Shown here: positions 1 to 14,033 of the stretch, in pieces
Layout: every line of letters starts with the position of its first letter
Position numbering within the stretch: position 1 is the first letter of the stretch
Origin: Cupriavidus sp.
GTDB lineage: Bacteria > Pseudomonadota > Gammaproteobacteria > Burkholderiales > Burkholderiaceae
Reading direction: 5' to 3'
Length of the DNA stretch: 64,000 bases
Assembly: GCA_031180665.1 (NCBI GenBank)
Contig: JAPSLP010000020.1
Coordinates: 1 to 64,000 of the forward strand
Notes under the pieces: generated by a model
Database searches by the model: none
Told to the model about the DNA's origin: nothing
The model's input: only the letters and a program-made list of their open reading frames with translations
Translations under genes and position numbers: made by a program

Positions 1-80
1 CCCTTGCCGCCCGCGAAGAGCGCGGCGCCGGAGATGGCTGGCAGCGGGCTCAACAACATGCCCAGAACCTTTATGACAGT

Positions 81-578
81 GTGCTGATGATGCCCCGCTA
101 CGAGGTCGCGCACAATAAACTGCCGCCGGCGTCGCCGCAGGACGGCAACGCCGAAGTGGCCTGCGGCAGAGAGGCCGCGCTGAACCTGTTCAAGACCGTG
201 CGACCCAATATCGTCCAGTCGATCCGCGCCTTCCGCGTGCCCGAGCTGGCACAGGCTGCCGCCGACCTCGGCCAGCATTTCCTCTACGCCAATTGCGCCC
301 ATTGCGCGACCAAGGGCGAGGTGCTGGAAACCATCGCTACCGCGTTCCTCTTTCCGAAGCACTTCGGCAAGAACTTCGATGCGCTGGCCGATTGCCTGAC
401 CGACATGATTCACAAGGCCGGCGTGCAGCCCGGCTTTGTCATCGTGCTCGAGGGCCTGCCGTGCGCGCAGAAGTTCGACAAGGAAGCGCGCGAGACGCTG
501 CTCGACGTATTCCGCGACGCCGCCGAATTCTGGGCCGAGCGCCGCGTGCAATTCCGCGTGTTCTACTCGTTCGCCTGA
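81..578 (+). CDS. Barstar-family (ribonuclease-inhibitor-like) protein
   Basis: The C-terminal ~110 residues have a barstar fold signature: an LYANCAHC strand, the FPKHFGKNFDALADCLTD helix that in barstar carries the barnase-binding face, and a closing FRVFYSFA strand. Barstar inhibits the extracellular ribonuclease barnase; proteins like this often have no partner nuclease nearby, and none is visible here because the window starts just upstream. The first ~50 residues are not barstar-like. The start is uncertain: GTG 81, ATG 87 and ATG 90 are possible, none has a good ribosome-binding site, and the frame is open back to the window edge, so the gene may start outside. A hairpin terminator follows. 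Confidence 0.75.
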   Translation: MLMMPRYEVAHNKLPPASPQDGNAEVACGREAALNLFKTVRPNIVQSIRAFRVPELAQAAADLGQHFLYANCAHCATKGEVLETIATAFLFPKHFGKNFDALADCLTDMIHKAGVQPGFVIVLEGLPCAQKFDKEARETLLDVFRDAAEFWAERRVQFRVFYSFA

Positions 579-646
579 GCGCGCTCAGCCCCAGTCCATT
601 CGCCCGGATTTCCCGCGCCGCGCCGCGCAGGAATCGCCGACAGCAG

Positions 647-673
647 AAGGCCCGCCAATCGGCGGGCCTTTTT
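647..673. terminator. Bidirectional intrinsic terminator
   Basis: AAGGCCCGCC, a 4-base loop, then GGCGGGCCTT followed by TTT; the complementary A run lies on the other side. It sits between the convergent barstar-like and YidB-family genes and can serve both. Confidence 0.85.
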
Positions 674-719
674 GCGTGGAGAGACGGCGCGGCGGCCGTC
701 TCGACATTCGGCGGAACGA

Positions 720-1292
720 TCAGGCCGCCGGCGGGACCTGGCCCTGCGGCGTCAGTTGGTCGATCAGTTCCGGCAGACCGGCGCTGAGCTGCGCGGCCAC
801 GTCGTCGCGCGACAGGCCGGTGCTCGACGACAGCGTGTCCAGCGCGCCAGTGCCCTGCAGCGCCTCGGCAAGCGACGACGGCGATACCGGCTGATTCGGA
901 CCGGTGCCGATCCACGAGGACACCTGCTCGCCCAGTCCCGCCTGCGCCAGGATCTGCTGCAGGGCGCCGATGCCGCCGGCCGCCGCGCCGATCGTCTGCG
1001 CTTCGCCAGCCGCGCCGCCCTGGCCGCCCAGCAGGCCGCCCAGCAGCGAACCGAGATCGAGTCCGCCGCCGCCACCAGCCAACCCGCCCAGGATGCCGCC
1101 GAGGCCGCCCGCCATGCCGGCCGGGTCTTGCGTCGCGTCGGCGCCGTCCTGGCGCCCGCGCATGGCCAGCATTGCCAGCAGGCCGAGCGCCAGCATGATC
1201 TTCGGATTCATGCCGGATTGGCCGGATTCGCCGGCCTGCGCCGGGTTGGCTTGGCCGAGCACGCCGCCCAGCACACTATCGAGCAGTCCCAT
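720..1292 (-). CDS. YidB family (DUF937) protein
   Basis: 190 residues beginning MGLLDSVLGG, with a very Gly/Ala/Leu-rich middle (poly-GG segments around residues 85-115) and a conserved C-terminal half containing the SWIGTGPNQPVSP motif typical of YidB/DUF937 proteins. The function of the family is not established. A hydrophobic stretch (MLALGLLAMLAM, ~33-44) could be membrane-associated. An AAGGAGCT ribosome-binding site precedes ATG 1292. It follows rsmE on the same strand after about 95 bases. Confidence 0.85.
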   Translation of the reverse strand: MGLLDSVLGGVLGQANPAQAGESGQSGMNPKIMLALGLLAMLAMRGRQDGADATQDPAGMAGGLGGILGGLAGGGGGLDLGSLLGGLLGGQGGAAGEAQTIGAAAGGIGALQQILAQAGLGEQVSSWIGTGPNQPVSPSSLAEALQGTGALDTLSSSTGLSRDDVAAQLSAGLPELIDQLTPQGQVPPAA

Positions 1293-1386
1293 CTTCAGCT
1301 CCTTGTTGTTGATTCGTTTATCGGACCGGCCGGTGCCACGCTGCGCGGACCGGCTCGGTGCGATAGCGGTCGACGGCGCGGTGCCG

Positions 1387-2133
1387 TCAGAATCCGCCGA
1401 GCAGCGCGTTCAGCGCGGCCAGGCAGGCCAGACCGGCGGTCTCGGTGCGCAGGATGCGCGGTCCGAGCGACACCGCCGTGAAACCTCGTGCCAGCGCGGC
1501 CCGTTCTTCCTCCGGCGACAGCCCGCCTTCGGGTCCGATCAGCAGCGTGATGCCGCTGGCGATCCAATCGGCGCGGTGCGCCTGCGCCAGCGCCACCAGC
1601 GTCGATTCGGCGCGCGGCGACACCAGCAGCCGCTGTCCGGCATCGGCCGGGATCGCCTCCAGCCACGCCTCCAAGCTAGCCACCGGCGACACGGCAGGCA
1701 AGCGATTGCGCCCGCATTGTTCGCAGGCCGCGGTGACCAGCGCCTGCCAGTGCGCGTGTCGCTTCTGCGCACGTTCGCCGCTGAGCCGCACCACTGCGCG
1801 GGCGGTCTGCAGCGGCTGGATCGCGCCGACGCCAAGCTCGACGGCCTTCTCGATCAGCCAGTCCATCTTGTCGCCACCGGCAATGCCCTGGGCCAGGGTC
1901 ACGCGGAAGGGCAGCTCGCATTCGGCGGTGTCGCGCGCGCCGATCTGGGCGGTCGCGCTGCGCTTGCCGATGTCAACCAGTGTCGCCGCATGGCTGCCGC
2001 CGCGGCCGTCGAACAGCGTGATGGGCTCGCCGGGATGCAGGCGCAGCACCTGCACATGGCGGACCACTGCCTCGGGCAGCGGCAACAAGGTATCGGGGGC
2101 AAGCGGTCGATCGACGTAGAAACGGGGTGGCAT
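1387..2133 (-). CDS. rsmE: 16S rRNA (uracil1498-N3)-methyltransferase RsmE
   Basis: RsmE methylates N3 of U1498 in 16S rRNA in assembled 30S subunits using S-adenosylmethionine. The SPOUT-class knot motifs are visible near the C-terminus: LLIGPEGGLSPEEE and LGPRILRTETAGLA. The N-terminal PUA-like domain starts with PRFYVD. Length (248 residues) fits the family. The ATG at 2133 (MPPRFYVD) is preferred over an in-frame TTG at 2142. It lies downstream of the VOC gene on the same strand. Confidence 0.95.
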   Translation of the reverse strand: MPPRFYVDRPLAPDTLLPLPEAVVRHVQVLRLHPGEPITLFDGRGGSHAATLVDIGKRSATAQIGARDTAECELPFRVTLAQGIAGGDKMDWLIEKAVELGVGAIQPLQTARAVVRLSGERAQKRHAHWQALVTAACEQCGRNRLPAVSPVASLEAWLEAIPADAGQRLLVSPRAESTLVALAQAHRADWIASGITLLIGPEGGLSPEEERAALARGFTAVSLGPRILRTETAGLACLAALNALLGGF

Positions 2134-2237
2134 CGAATCCAAAGGGGAAATCGGTCAGGCGGGGGAGGCCCGCCGCGAGGTCGGCGTCATGGTCGACATG
2201 CGCGCCATCGCGGCATCGGGCCCCGGCATGCGGGCGG

Positions 2238-2681
2238 TCAGGCGGCCTGGGAGCCCGTGGCAGCCGCAGCGGCCTGGTCCAGCGGACGGGCGAAGCCCCA
2301 GCGGTAGCCGTCGAGGTCCTCGACCATGCAGTAGCGGTCGCCCCAGAACTGGTCGCCCGGGGCCATCAGGCTGACCGCGCCGGCCGCCACCGCGCGCGCA
2401 TGCATCGTGTCGACATCGTCGCAGTAGAGGTAGAAGGTCTGCGGGCATTCGATGCCGGTCGAGCGCGGCGAGCGGGCGGTGCTGCCCCAGGCGCCCTCGG
2501 GGGCGAACATCACCACGAGTTCGCCGTGGTAGTGCATCTCGGCGTGGGTCGGCACGCCGTTCTCGTCGACCACATTGCCGGGCACGAAGCCGAAGGCGCG
2601 GCTGTAGAAGTCGAGCGCGCGGCGTGCGTCGCCGACCGTCAGGTAAGGAATCAGCCAGGGCGTGTTGGCAGGTTTGGTCAT
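2238..2681 (-). CDS. VOC (glyoxalase/bleomycin-resistance fold) family protein
   Basis: A 147-residue single VOC domain of the PhnB-like type: [22 protein letters not shown] at the start, [17 protein letters not shown] in the middle and [18 protein letters not shown] at the end, with the metal-site-like His and Glu positions retained. The substrate cannot be told from sequence. ATG 2681 has its own strong ribosome-binding site (GGAGGACACC), which argues that it is translated independently. The same frame is open upstream through the spermidine-synthase-like gene with no intervening stop. Confidence 0.85.
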   Translation of the reverse strand: MTKPANTPWLIPYLTVGDARRALDFYSRAFGFVPGNVVDENGVPTHAEMHYHGELVVMFAPEGAWGSTARSPRSTGIECPQTFYLYCDDVDTMHARAVAAGAVSLMAPGDQFWGDRYCMVEDLDGYRWGFARPLDQAAAAATGSQAA

Positions 2682-3812
2682 GATGGTGTCCTCCCGGATT
2701 CCGTGCGGCATGGGCGCCGGGGAGCGCCTGCACTCAGGCTCCACGGTGGCAGGGATCGCACGCGAAGCGAACGCCGGACGAGCGCTGCGCCTGGCTTGCC
2801 GCAAGTCCCCCGGTGGAGCGGTCGGCCCAGCATAGCATGCCGATGTGGCGCCGCCGTCGAATAGCGGTTCCAGATGGCGCGGCAGCGCGAACAGCGCCGC
2901 GTGCAGGCCGGCGTGATAGCAGCGCAGTGCGCCGTCGAGTCGCCAGTCGGCGAGCCGCGCGGCCAGCATGGCCGGATCGGCGGCGCGCACGTCCAGCGTA
3001 TCGCTGGCGACCGCGATGGCCCACAACGCGCCATAGACCGGAATCGCCACCGTCATCGGCTGTACCAGGCGGAAATGGTCGCGCAGCCGCCGGCACAGCA
3101 GCCGCGCCGTGTCGGGCCGGTGCAAGGGCGGGCCCAGATGCAGCGACATCGCCCCGCCCGGCGCCAGGCAGTCGTGCGCCGCCTGCAGGCCGCGCGGGCC
3201 GAACAGCGCGGCGGCGGGGCCGCCATCGTCGGCCTCGGTCAGATCGAACACCAGCAGGTCGAAGCGGCGCCCGGCATCGCGCAGCGCCTCCATCACGGCC
3301 AGGCCGTCGCCGATCTTCAGCGTCACGCGCGGGTCGTCGAAAGCGCCATGGTGGATGCCCGCCAGCCAGTGCCGCGCCAGCCGCACCACGTCGGCATCGA
3401 GCTCGGCGACCACGACTTCGCGCATGCCCGGCAGGCGCAGCAATTCGCGCGCCGAGCCGCCGTCGCCGCCGCCGATCACCAGCGCGCTGGCGGCGCCGCC
3501 GTGGGCCACGGCCATCGGGTGGATCATCACCTCATGCTGGATGAACGCGTCGGCTTCCGCGCTCATGATGCGGCCATCGAGCCGGAACACGCGGCCGAAC
3601 AGCGGATGCTCGCCGATCTCGATGTGCTGGTGGGGGGAGCGCACCGACGCCCGCGGGGTGATGTCACCGAGTGTGGAGCCAACGCCGCTGGTCAGCCATT
3701 CGCACCACTCGAGGGCCGCTTCGGAAGGTGTCGCCGGGCCCGCCGCCGTACCGGAAACGTCGCCTCCTTCTGGTAAAATCGCGCTTTTCCCGCCGCCAAC
3801 TTCCCGCCGCAT
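2238..3812 (-). CDS. Spermidine synthase-like protein, frame continuous with the VOC gene
   Basis: Residues ~45-330 of this 524-residue frame look like a polyamine aminopropyltransferase: the substrate-loop-like [20 protein letters not shown], the SAM/decarboxySAM-binding [18 protein letters not shown], and [17 protein letters not shown] where classical SpeE has a DSTDP-type motif. The altered catalytic segment means spermidine formation is not certain; call it SpeE-like. No stop codon separates it from the downstream VOC gene: a ~50-residue Pro/Arg/Ala-rich stretch joins them. This is either a true fusion, a lost stop or a sequencing frameshift. The start is uncertain; ATG 3812 overlaps the divergent tkt start. 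Confidence 0.6.
   Translation of the reverse strand: MRREVGGGKSAILPEGGDVSGTAAGPATPSEAALEWCEWLTSGVGSTLGDITPRASVRSPHQHIEIGEHPLFGRVFRLDGRIMSAEADAFIQHEVMIHPMAVAHGGAASALVIGGGDGGSARELLRLPGMREVVVAELDADVVRLARHWLAGIHHGAFDDPRVTLKIGDGLAVMEALRDAGRRFDLLVFDLTEADDGGPAAALFGPRGLQAAHDCLAPGGAMSLHLGPPLHRPDTARLLCRRLRDHFRLVQPMTVAIPVYGALWAIAVASDTLDVRAADPAMLAARLADWRLDGALRCYHAGLHAALFALPRHLEPLFDGGATSACYAGPTAPPGDLRQARRSARPAFASRAIPATVEPECRRSPAPMPHGIREDTIMTKPANTPWLIPYLTVGDARRALDFYSRAFGFVPGNVVDENGVPTHAEMHYHGELVVMFAPEGAWGSTARSPRSTGIECPQTFYLYCDDVDTMHARAVAAGAVSLMAPGDQFWGDRYCMVEDLDGYRWGFARPLDQAAAAATGSQAA
3774..3779 (+). promoter_or_regulatory. Predicted -10 element of tkt
   Basis: TAAAAT in the context GGTAAAATCGCGC, about 32 bases before the tkt ATG. 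The same context recurs upstream of purB and, more loosely, of other genes in this window. No good -35 is seen. Confidence 0.5.
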
Positions 3813-5841
3813 GTCTCACCTCGCACACCCAGCCACCAGCCCCTATGCCAGCCAGCCCGCGTCGCTGATGGCCAATGCGATCCGCGTCCTGGCGATGGAC
3901 GCCGTCCAGCAGGCCAATTCGGGCCATCCGGGCATGCCGATGGGCATGGCCGATATCGCCGTCGCGTTGTGGAGCCGCCATCTGAAGCATAACCCGGTCA
4001 ATCCGCAGTGGCCCGACCGCGACCGCTTCGTGCTGTCCAACGGCCACGGCTCGATGCTGCTGTATGCACTGCTGCATCTGACCGGCTACGAGCTGCCGAT
4101 CGAGGAGCTGAAGAACTTCCGCCAGCTGCACAGCAAGACCGCGGGGCATCCGGAATACGGCATCACGCCGGGCGTCGAGACCACCACCGGCCCGCTGGGC
4201 CAGGGCATCACCAACGCGGTCGGCATGGCGCTGGCCGAGCGGCTGCTGGGTGAGGAATTCAACCGTCCCGGCTTCGACATCGTCAACCACTACACCTATG
4301 TCTTCCTCGGCGACGGCTGCCTGATGGAGGGCATCAGCCACGAGGCCTGCTCGCTGGCCGGCACGCTGCAGTTGAACAAGCTGATCGCGCTGTGGGACGA
4401 CAACGGCATCTCGATCGACGGCGACGTCGAGCACTGGTTTGCCGACGACACCCCGAAGCGCTTCGAGGCCTATGGCTGGAACGTGATCCGCGCAGTCGAC
4501 GGCCATGACGTCGACGCGATCGACGCCGCCATCGCGCAGGCCAAGGCCAGCGACAAGCCGACGCTGATCTGCTGCCGCACCGTGATCGGCAAGGGCTCGC
4601 CCAACAAGCAGGGCGGCCACGACGTGCACGGCGCCCCGCTGGGCGGCGCCGAGATCCTGGCGACGCGCGAGGCGCTGGGCTGGAGCCACGCGCCGTTCGA
4701 ATTGCCGCAGGAGGTCTACACGGCGTGGGACGCCAAGGCCAACGGCGCGGCGCTGGAGAAGGCCTGGGCCGCGCTGTTCGAGGGCTATTCGGAGCGCTAT
4801 CCGTACGAAGCCGGCGAGTTCGAGCGCCGCATGCGCGGCGAGCTGCCCGGCGCGTTCGACGCCGCCGTGGAGGCCTACCTGGCCAAGTGCGAGGAGAAGG
4901 CCGAGACCATCGCCACCCGCAAGGCCAGCCAGAACGCGATCGAGGCGCTGGCGCCGGTGCTGCCGGAACTGCTCGGCGGCTCGGCCGACCTGACCGGCTC
5001 GAACCTGACCAACTGGTCGGGCAGCAAGGCGGTGCGCGTCGATGCCTGGGGCAATCACATCAACTATGGTGTGCGCGAGTTCGGCATGAGCGCGATCATG
5101 AACGGCATCACGCTGCATGGCGGCTACATCCCCTACGGCGGCACCTTCCTGACCTTCTCGGACTACAGCCGCAATGCGCTGCGCATGGCGGCGCTGATGA
5201 AGATCCGCACGCTGTTCGTGTTCACCCACGATTCGATCGGCCTGGGCGAGGACGGTCCGACCCACCAGTCGATCGAGCACGTGGCCAGCCTGCGCCTGAT
5301 CCCCAATATGGATGTCTGGCGCACGGCCGACACCACCGAGACCGCGGTGGCCTGGGCCGAGGCGATCCGCCGCGAGAACGGTCCGAGCTGTCTGATCTTC
5401 AGCCGCCAGAACCTGCCGTTCCAGAAGCGCGACGACGCCACCCGCGCCAACATCGCGCGCGGCGGCTATGTGCTGCGCGACAACGTGGATCCCCGCACCG
5501 GCCTGCCGCACGCGGTCATCGTCGCCACCGGCTCGGAAGTGGGCCTGGCGGTCGGCGCGGCCGACCAGCTGGCCGCGGAAGGCATCCGCGTGCGCGTCGT
5601 GTCTGTGCCCTCGACGACTGTGTTCGACAAGCAGGATGCGGCATACAAGTCGACAGTCCTGCCGGCGGGCGTGCCCCGCGTGGCGGTCGAGGCCGGCGTC
5701 ACCGACTTCTGGTGGAAGTACCAGGTGCAGGCGGTGGTGGGCATCGACACCTTCGGCGAATCCGCGCCGGCTGGCGTATTGTTCAAGCACTTCGGTTTCA
5801 CCGTCGAGAACGTGGCGAACACCGTCAAGAGCGTGATCTGA
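3811..5841 (+). CDS. tkt: Transketolase
   Basis: Transketolase transfers two-carbon units in the pentose phosphate pathway (and the Calvin cycle where present) using thiamine diphosphate. The 676 residues start [10 protein letters not shown]. The ThDP motif is visible as [15 protein letters not shown] with the closing DDNG about 28 residues later; [12 protein letters not shown] and the pyrimidine-domain [13 protein letters not shown] are intact. ATG 3811 is chosen because homology begins at about residue 15 and the promoter-like TAAAAT lies just upstream. gap follows after 87 bases, separated by a hairpin. Confidence 0.97.
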   Translation: MSHLAHPATSPYASQPASLMANAIRVLAMDAVQQANSGHPGMPMGMADIAVALWSRHLKHNPVNPQWPDRDRFVLSNGHGSMLLYALLHLTGYELPIEELKNFRQLHSKTAGHPEYGITPGVETTTGPLGQGITNAVGMALAERLLGEEFNRPGFDIVNHYTYVFLGDGCLMEGISHEACSLAGTLQLNKLIALWDDNGISIDGDVEHWFADDTPKRFEAYGWNVIRAVDGHDVDAIDAAIAQAKASDKPTLICCRTVIGKGSPNKQGGHDVHGAPLGGAEILATREALGWSHAPFELPQEVYTAWDAKANGAALEKAWAALFEGYSERYPYEAGEFERRMRGELPGAFDAAVEAYLAKCEEKAETIATRKASQNAIEALAPVLPELLGGSADLTGSNLTNWSGSKAVRVDAWGNHINYGVREFGMSAIMNGITLHGGYIPYGGTFLTFSDYSRNALRMAALMKIRTLFVFTHDSIGLGEDGPTHQSIEHVASLRLIPNMDVWRTADTTETAVAWAEAIRRENGPSCLIFSRQNLPFQKRDDATRANIARGGYVLRDNVDPRTGLPHAVIVATGSEVGLAVGAADQLAAEGIRVRVVSVPSTTVFDKQDAAYKSTVLPAGVPRVAVEAGVTDFWWKYQVQAVVGIDTFGESAPAGVLFKHFGFTVENVANTVKSVI

Positions 5842-6939
<1,098 letters not shown>

Positions 6940-6989
6940 ATCGGCCTGCGGTGAATGGCCGATGTCACCGCCTTGGCGGGGACTCGGAG

Positions 6990-7015
6990 ACGGCGCCCAT
7001 GTGGCGCCGTTTTTT
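6990..7015 (+). terminator. Intrinsic terminator after gap
   Basis: ACGGCGCC, a 5-base loop, GGCGCCGT, then six T. It ends the tkt-gap unit before phcA. Confidence 0.9.
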
Positions 7016-7214
7016 ATGGTCATTGTGCGCTGGCGCACCCTCGGAATGTAAAATATGGCAAAGTCGACACACAGACCCTTCCACGGAGGGGTTCCCGGGC
7101 GAGCAAATATGGCGTTTTCGCTTCCCCGAAGTGGCGATTTGATCTTACACTAGCCTTAGTGTCCTAGCGTGCGCTCGCTTGGCCGCGCGAATCAAACTTG
7201 AACTGGGCGTGATC

Positions 7215-8201
7215 ATGGTGAACGTTGACACCAAGCTGCTCGTGATCTTCACCGAGTTGCTCAGCAAGCGGAACGCGACCTATGTCGCGGAGAAGATGCA
7301 CATGACGGCGCCGGCGGTGTCCCACTCGCTGGGCCGCCTGCGCGAGATCTTCGACGACCCGCTGTTCATCCGCGTCCCGCATGGCCTGACGCCGACGCCG
7401 CGCGCGCTCGAACTCGGTCCGAAGATTCGCGAGATGCTCGACCTGTGGGCCTCGATCAACGAGGGCGACGTCGACAATTTCGATCCCGCGGTCGCCTCGG
7501 GCACGCTGCATATCGGCTTCGCCGCGGAACTGGGCGATACGGTATTCAACCGCTTCGTGCTGCGCCTGGCGCAACTGGCCCCGGAACTCCATATCCGCCT
7601 GGTCGAATCCCATTCGTGGGAGGCCGACGTGGCCTCGATGCGCGCCAACGAGCTCGACCTTGCGTTCTGCGCGCTGCCGACCGGCCACCCCGAGATCGTC
7701 GAGGAGACGGTTGCCTCGCTGAACCTGTGGGTCTGCGCGCGCAAGGGTCATCCGCTGCTGCAGACCGCCTGCACGCTCGACCACTATCTCGAATGCGGCC
7801 ATATCTTCATGGCCAGCGCAGGCGGCACCGGGCGGCCTGCGCCGTCGCTGATTCCGCTGGACTACGCGCTGCAGCAGCGCGGCCTGAAGCGCAACGCGGC
7901 GCTGACCGTGCACTCCTGGCGCGCCCAGGCCGAACTGGCCGCTCAGACCGACATGATCTTCACCATCAATGCGCTGACCAAGGACGTCGCCTGCGAAAGC
8001 TACGGCCTGAACGCGTTCCCGCTGCCGGCCGAAATCCAGACCACGCTGGGTCTGAACATGTTCTGGCACCGCAGCCGCAATACCCATCCGATGCTGGTGT
8101 GGGCGCGCGCGCTGTTCCGCCAGGTCGTGGCCGAGTTCGTCGGCCAGCCCGCGTCCGGGCTGCCGCAGCGCATGGCCGAGCTCGAACGCGAGCGGGCCTA
8201 G
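7215..8201 (+). CDS. phcA: LysR-type global virulence/quorum-sensing regulator PhcA
   Basis: A 328-residue LysR regulator starting MVNVDTKLLVIFTELLSKRN, with the helix-turn-helix in residues ~18-60 (YVAEKMHMTAPAVSHSLGRL) and a substrate-binding-like C-terminal domain. In Ralstonia and Cupriavidus PhcA is the LysR regulator that switches cells between motile and aggregative/virulent states when the PhcB-made signal accumulates; its locus lies between gap and fur as here. The matching phcBSRQ operon is ~27 kb away in this window. ATG 7215 is preferred over an in-frame TTG at 7179. A terminator follows. Confidence 0.85.
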   Translation: MVNVDTKLLVIFTELLSKRNATYVAEKMHMTAPAVSHSLGRLREIFDDPLFIRVPHGLTPTPRALELGPKIREMLDLWASINEGDVDNFDPAVASGTLHIGFAAELGDTVFNRFVLRLAQLAPELHIRLVESHSWEADVASMRANELDLAFCALPTGHPEIVEETVASLNLWVCARKGHPLLQTACTLDHYLECGHIFMASAGGTGRPAPSLIPLDYALQQRGLKRNAALTVHSWRAQAELAAQTDMIFTINALTKDVACESYGLNAFPLPAEIQTTLGLNMFWHRSRNTHPMLVWARALFRQVVAEFVGQPASGLPQRMAELERERA

Positions 8202-8238
8202 GCCGCGCGGTATCGTCGTCCAACAAAGCTGTCCAACA

Positions 8239-8268
8239 AAAAACCGGCGCCAGGCGCCGGTTTTTTTC
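8239..8268. terminator. Bidirectional terminator between phcA and fur
   Basis: AAACCGGCGCC and GGCGCCGGTTT flank one base and are bordered by A and T runs on both sides. It serves the convergent phcA and fur genes. Confidence 0.85.
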
Positions 8269-8302
8269 TGCCGCGTGCCTCGTCGCACGCGGTGTCCGTG
8301 CA

Positions 8303-8734
8303 TCAGCGCTTGGGCCGATGCGGGCAAGCGGTCTTGGTGCAATTGCCATACAGCGACAGCGCATGTTCCTGCAGCGCGAAGCCGCGCTCGCGCGCGATGC
8401 TTTGCTGGCGATGTTCGATCTCGGCGTCGAAGAATTCCTCGACGCGTCCGCAATCGAGGCAGACCAGGTGATCGTGGTGCTTGCCTTCGTTGAGCTCGAA
8501 GATCGCCTTGCCCGATTCGAAGTTGTTGCGCGACAGCAGGCCCGCTTGTTCGAACTGGGTCAGCACCCGATACACGGTGGCCAGTCCGATATCCATATGC
8601 TCGTTGAGCAGGATGCGATAGACGTCTTCCGCGCTCAGATGGCGCTGCTCGCTGGTCTGGAAGATTTCGAGGATCTTCAGCCGCGGCACGGTCGCTTTCA
8701 GGCCGATATTTTTGAGTTCCGCCGGACTCGGCAT
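8303..8734 (-). CDS. fur: Ferric uptake regulator Fur
   Basis: Fur represses iron-acquisition genes when loaded with Fe(II). The 143 residues contain the winged-helix DNA-binding region ([12 protein letters not shown] through [19 protein letters not shown]) and the metal-binding segment [20 protein letters not shown], with a C-terminal second Cys site (NCTKTACP). ATG 8734 has an AGGGAG ribosome-binding site. It is divergent from bamE, with 208 bases between the starts, an arrangement common in beta- and gammaproteobacteria. Confidence 0.96.
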   Translation of the reverse strand: MPSPAELKNIGLKATVPRLKILEIFQTSEQRHLSAEDVYRILLNEHMDIGLATVYRVLTQFEQAGLLSRNNFESGKAIFELNEGKHHDHLVCLDCGRVEEFFDAEIEHRQQSIARERGFALQEHALSLYGNCTKTACPHRPKR

Positions 8735-8942
8735 GGGCGTGACTCCCTAGAGTACAATGTCTGGATTGTTGAATCATAAGGGTTTTGCCGGCAAAAGTCG
8801 CCCGGCGTCGCCGGTGCCGGCAATGCGCTGAGCCCTTCACGCGGCGGCGAGCGCGTGTCCGCACGGCACGTCGCGCAGGCACGATCGTCAAGCCCACCGA
8901 CCGGCACTTTCCCTTCCTTCGGTAGCGAGAACTGCGAGTTAC

Positions 8943-9608
8943 ATGGATTCCCTTCGAACATCCGCCCTGCGCCCGGCGCTGCTGACCACGCTTGTGGCAG
9001 CCATCACGCTGGCCTCCGCCGCCTGCTCGACCTACGACAGCACTTCCCGCAAGATCGCCAACGCGATCACGCCGTACCGGATCAATATCGTCCAGGGCAA
9101 CTTCGTCTCGCGCGAAGCCGCGGCGCAATTGCGCGAGGGCATGACCCGCGACCAGGTGCAGTTCCTGCTCGGCACGCCGTTGCTGACCGATGTGTTCCAC
9201 GCCAATCGCTGGGACTATGTGTTCTCGTTCAAGCGAGGCAACACCCAGGTGGTGCAGCAGCGCCGCTTCACGGTGTTCTTCGACAATGATCGCCTGGTGC
9301 GCTTCGGCGGTGACGAATTGCCGTCCGAATACGAGCTGATCGCCGAAATCGACGGCATGAAGCGCACGCCGGAGGCCAACAAGGGCGCCAAGTCGGCCCC
9401 GCAGCAGGCCGCCACGCCCGTCGAGCAGCAGCAGGCCACGCCGCCCCAGGCTCCTGCCGACGCCGCACAGCCGCAGGCCGAAGCCCAGCCGTCCGCTTCG
9501 GCGCCCGGGGCCGCCGCCGCGCCCGCCGGTGCGGCACCGTCGCAGCCGGCGGCCGAGCCCGCCAGCGAGCGCGCCGCCAGCGCCGGCCCCGCCGACACCG
9601 TCAAGTAA
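8943..9608 (+). CDS. bamE: Outer membrane protein assembly factor BamE (lipoprotein)
   Basis: BamE is a small lipoprotein of the BAM complex that inserts beta-barrel proteins into the outer membrane. The signal peptide ends at ASAAC (Cys ~29), and the SmpA/OmlA domain follows: NIVQGNFVSREAAAQLREGM, QVQFLLGTPLL, DVFHANRWDYVFSFKRG. At 221 residues it is longer than the usual ~110-180 because of an Ala/Pro/Gln-rich low-complexity tail from about residue 145. It is divergent from fur. Confidence 0.93.
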   Translation: MDSLRTSALRPALLTTLVAAITLASAACSTYDSTSRKIANAITPYRINIVQGNFVSREAAAQLREGMTRDQVQFLLGTPLLTDVFHANRWDYVFSFKRGNTQVVQQRRFTVFFDNDRLVRFGGDELPSEYELIAEIDGMKRTPEANKGAKSAPQQAATPVEQQQATPPQAPADAAQPQAEAQPSASAPGAAAAPAGAAPSQPAAEPASERAASAGPADTVK

Positions 9609-9786
9609 ATCGCCTCGCGCGGGCCAGCGGCCCGCGCATGCCGTTGCACCGGCGCCGACGCGCGGTGGCGGCGCTCGGACCACCCCTCGGCGTGGCCGAC
9701 TCGCGCAGCGCCCGGGGTCGTTCCTGTCTTCTTGTCCTGATATCCGCTGTTATCCGCCTGAATTCTTTCCGGGGAACTGATTCGCC

Positions 9787-10584
9787 ATGAAACTCGCTAT
9801 TGCCGGGGCCTCCGGCCGCATGGGCCGCATGCTGATCGAATATGTGCTGGACGCCGAGGGCGTGACGCTGGCCGGCGCGCTCGATGTGTCCGGCGCGGCC
9901 GCGCTGGGGCAGGACGCGGGCCTGTTCCTCGGGCGCGAAACCGGTGTCACGATCACCTCGGACATCGAGGCCGCGCTGGCCGGCGCCGATTGCCTGATCG
10001 ACTTCACCCGCCCGGATGGCACGCTGGCCCATCTGCAGGTGGCGCGCCGGCTCGGCGTCAAGATGGTGATCGGCACCACCGGCTTCGACGACGCCGGCAA
10101 GGCAGCGCTGGCCGAGGCCGCGCAGTCGATCGGGGTGGTCTTCGCCGCCAATATGAGCGTCGGCGTCAACGCGACCTTCAAGCTGCTCGAGGTGGCGGCC
10201 AAGATGCTGTCCTCCGGCTACGACATCGAGGTCATCGAGGCGCACCATCGGCACAAGGTCGACGCCCCCTCGGGCACCGCGCTGAAGATGGGCGAGATCA
10301 TCGCCGAAGCGCTCGGCCGTGACCTGAAAACCTGCGGCGTGTTCGCGCGCGAGGGACATACCGGCGAGCGCGATCCGAATTCGATCGGTTTTGCCACGGT
10401 GCGCGGCGGCGACATCGTCGGCGACCACACCGTGCTGTTCGCCGGCATCGGCGAGCGCATCGAGATCACGCACAAGGCCTCGAGCCGCCAATCGTATGCC
10501 GATGGCGCGGTGCGCGCGGCCCGCTTCCTGGCCGGCAAGCCGAACGGGCTGTTCGACATGCAGGACGTATTGGGTCTGAAGTAA
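9787..10584 (+). CDS. dapB: 4-hydroxy-tetrahydrodipicolinate reductase DapB
   Basis: DapB reduces 4-hydroxy-tetrahydrodipicolinate with NAD(P)H in the diaminopimelate/lysine pathway. The 265 residues show the N-terminal nucleotide-binding [12 protein letters not shown], the IGTTGFDD segment and the catalytic [20 protein letters not shown] with its His-His and Lys. Full length, ATG 9787. It follows bamE after 178 bases. A palindromic repeat lies downstream, before leuS. Confidence 0.97.
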   Translation: MKLAIAGASGRMGRMLIEYVLDAEGVTLAGALDVSGAAALGQDAGLFLGRETGVTITSDIEAALAGADCLIDFTRPDGTLAHLQVARRLGVKMVIGTTGFDDAGKAALAEAAQSIGVVFAANMSVGVNATFKLLEVAAKMLSSGYDIEVIEAHHRHKVDAPSGTALKMGEIIAEALGRDLKTCGVFAREGHTGERDPNSIGFATVRGGDIVGDHTVLFAGIGERIEITHKASSRQSYADGAVRAARFLAGKPNGLFDMQDVLGLK

Positions 10585-10606
10585 GGCCCGCTCTTGCGCG
10601 ATCCCT

Positions 10607-13442
<2,836 letters not shown>

Positions 13443-13506
13443 GGCGGGTCGCCCCTGCAATGGCATCCCGCCGCCGCGCCATCGTCCCAATCAAAGGAGT
13501 CGCGCC

Positions 13507-14013
13507 ATGACTAGACCGAACCCGAATCGCCGCGCCGTGCTGGCCGCACTGCTGGCCGCCGGTGCGCTGGCCGGCTGCGGCTTCCATCTGCGCGGCAGCT
13601 CGGACTTCGCCTTCAAGCGGCTGTATGTCGGCATCCCGCAGAACTCGCTGATGGGCGCCGAGCTGACGCGCGCCATCCAGGGCGGTTCCGACACCATCGT
13701 CGTCACCGATCCGAAGCAGGCCGACGCGCTGCTCGACGTGCTCGAGGACAGCCGCACCCGGACCGTGCTGTCGATCACGACGGCCGGCGTCGTGCGCGAA
13801 TACCGGCTGACGCAGCGCTTCACGTTCCGGCTGCGCGATGCCGCCGGCCGAGAGATGATCGCGCCGTCGCAGATGGTGCTGTTCCGCGACCTGACCTACA
13901 ACGAGGCCAACGCGCTGGCCAAGGGCTACGAGGAAGACCAGCTGTACCGCGACATGCAGCGCGACATCGTGCAGCAGCTGATGCGCCGGCTCGCCGCCGC
14001 CAAGCCCGCCTGA
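13507..14013 (+). CDS. lptE: LPS-assembly lipoprotein LptE
   Basis: LptE plugs the LptD barrel in the outer membrane for lipopolysaccharide export. The 168 residues begin with a lipoprotein signal peptide (lipobox LAGC, Cys ~24) and the typical GFHLRG segment right after it. An AAAGGAGT ribosome-binding site precedes ATG 13507. It sits between leuS and holA as in many proteobacteria. Confidence 0.95.
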   Translation: MTRPNPNRRAVLAALLAAGALAGCGFHLRGSSDFAFKRLYVGIPQNSLMGAELTRAIQGGSDTIVVTDPKQADALLDVLEDSRTRTVLSITTAGVVREYRLTQRFTFRLRDAAGREMIAPSQMVLFRDLTYNEANALAKGYEEDQLYRDMQRDIVQQLMRRLAAAKPA

Positions 14014-14033
14014 GGCCGCGCACGCAGCCCGCT

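Noticed and set aside
1..80. Partner ribonuclease gene (barnase-like) upstream of the barstar-like gene
   Set aside because: None of the three plus-strand frames ends with recognisable ribonuclease sequence in the available 80 bases.
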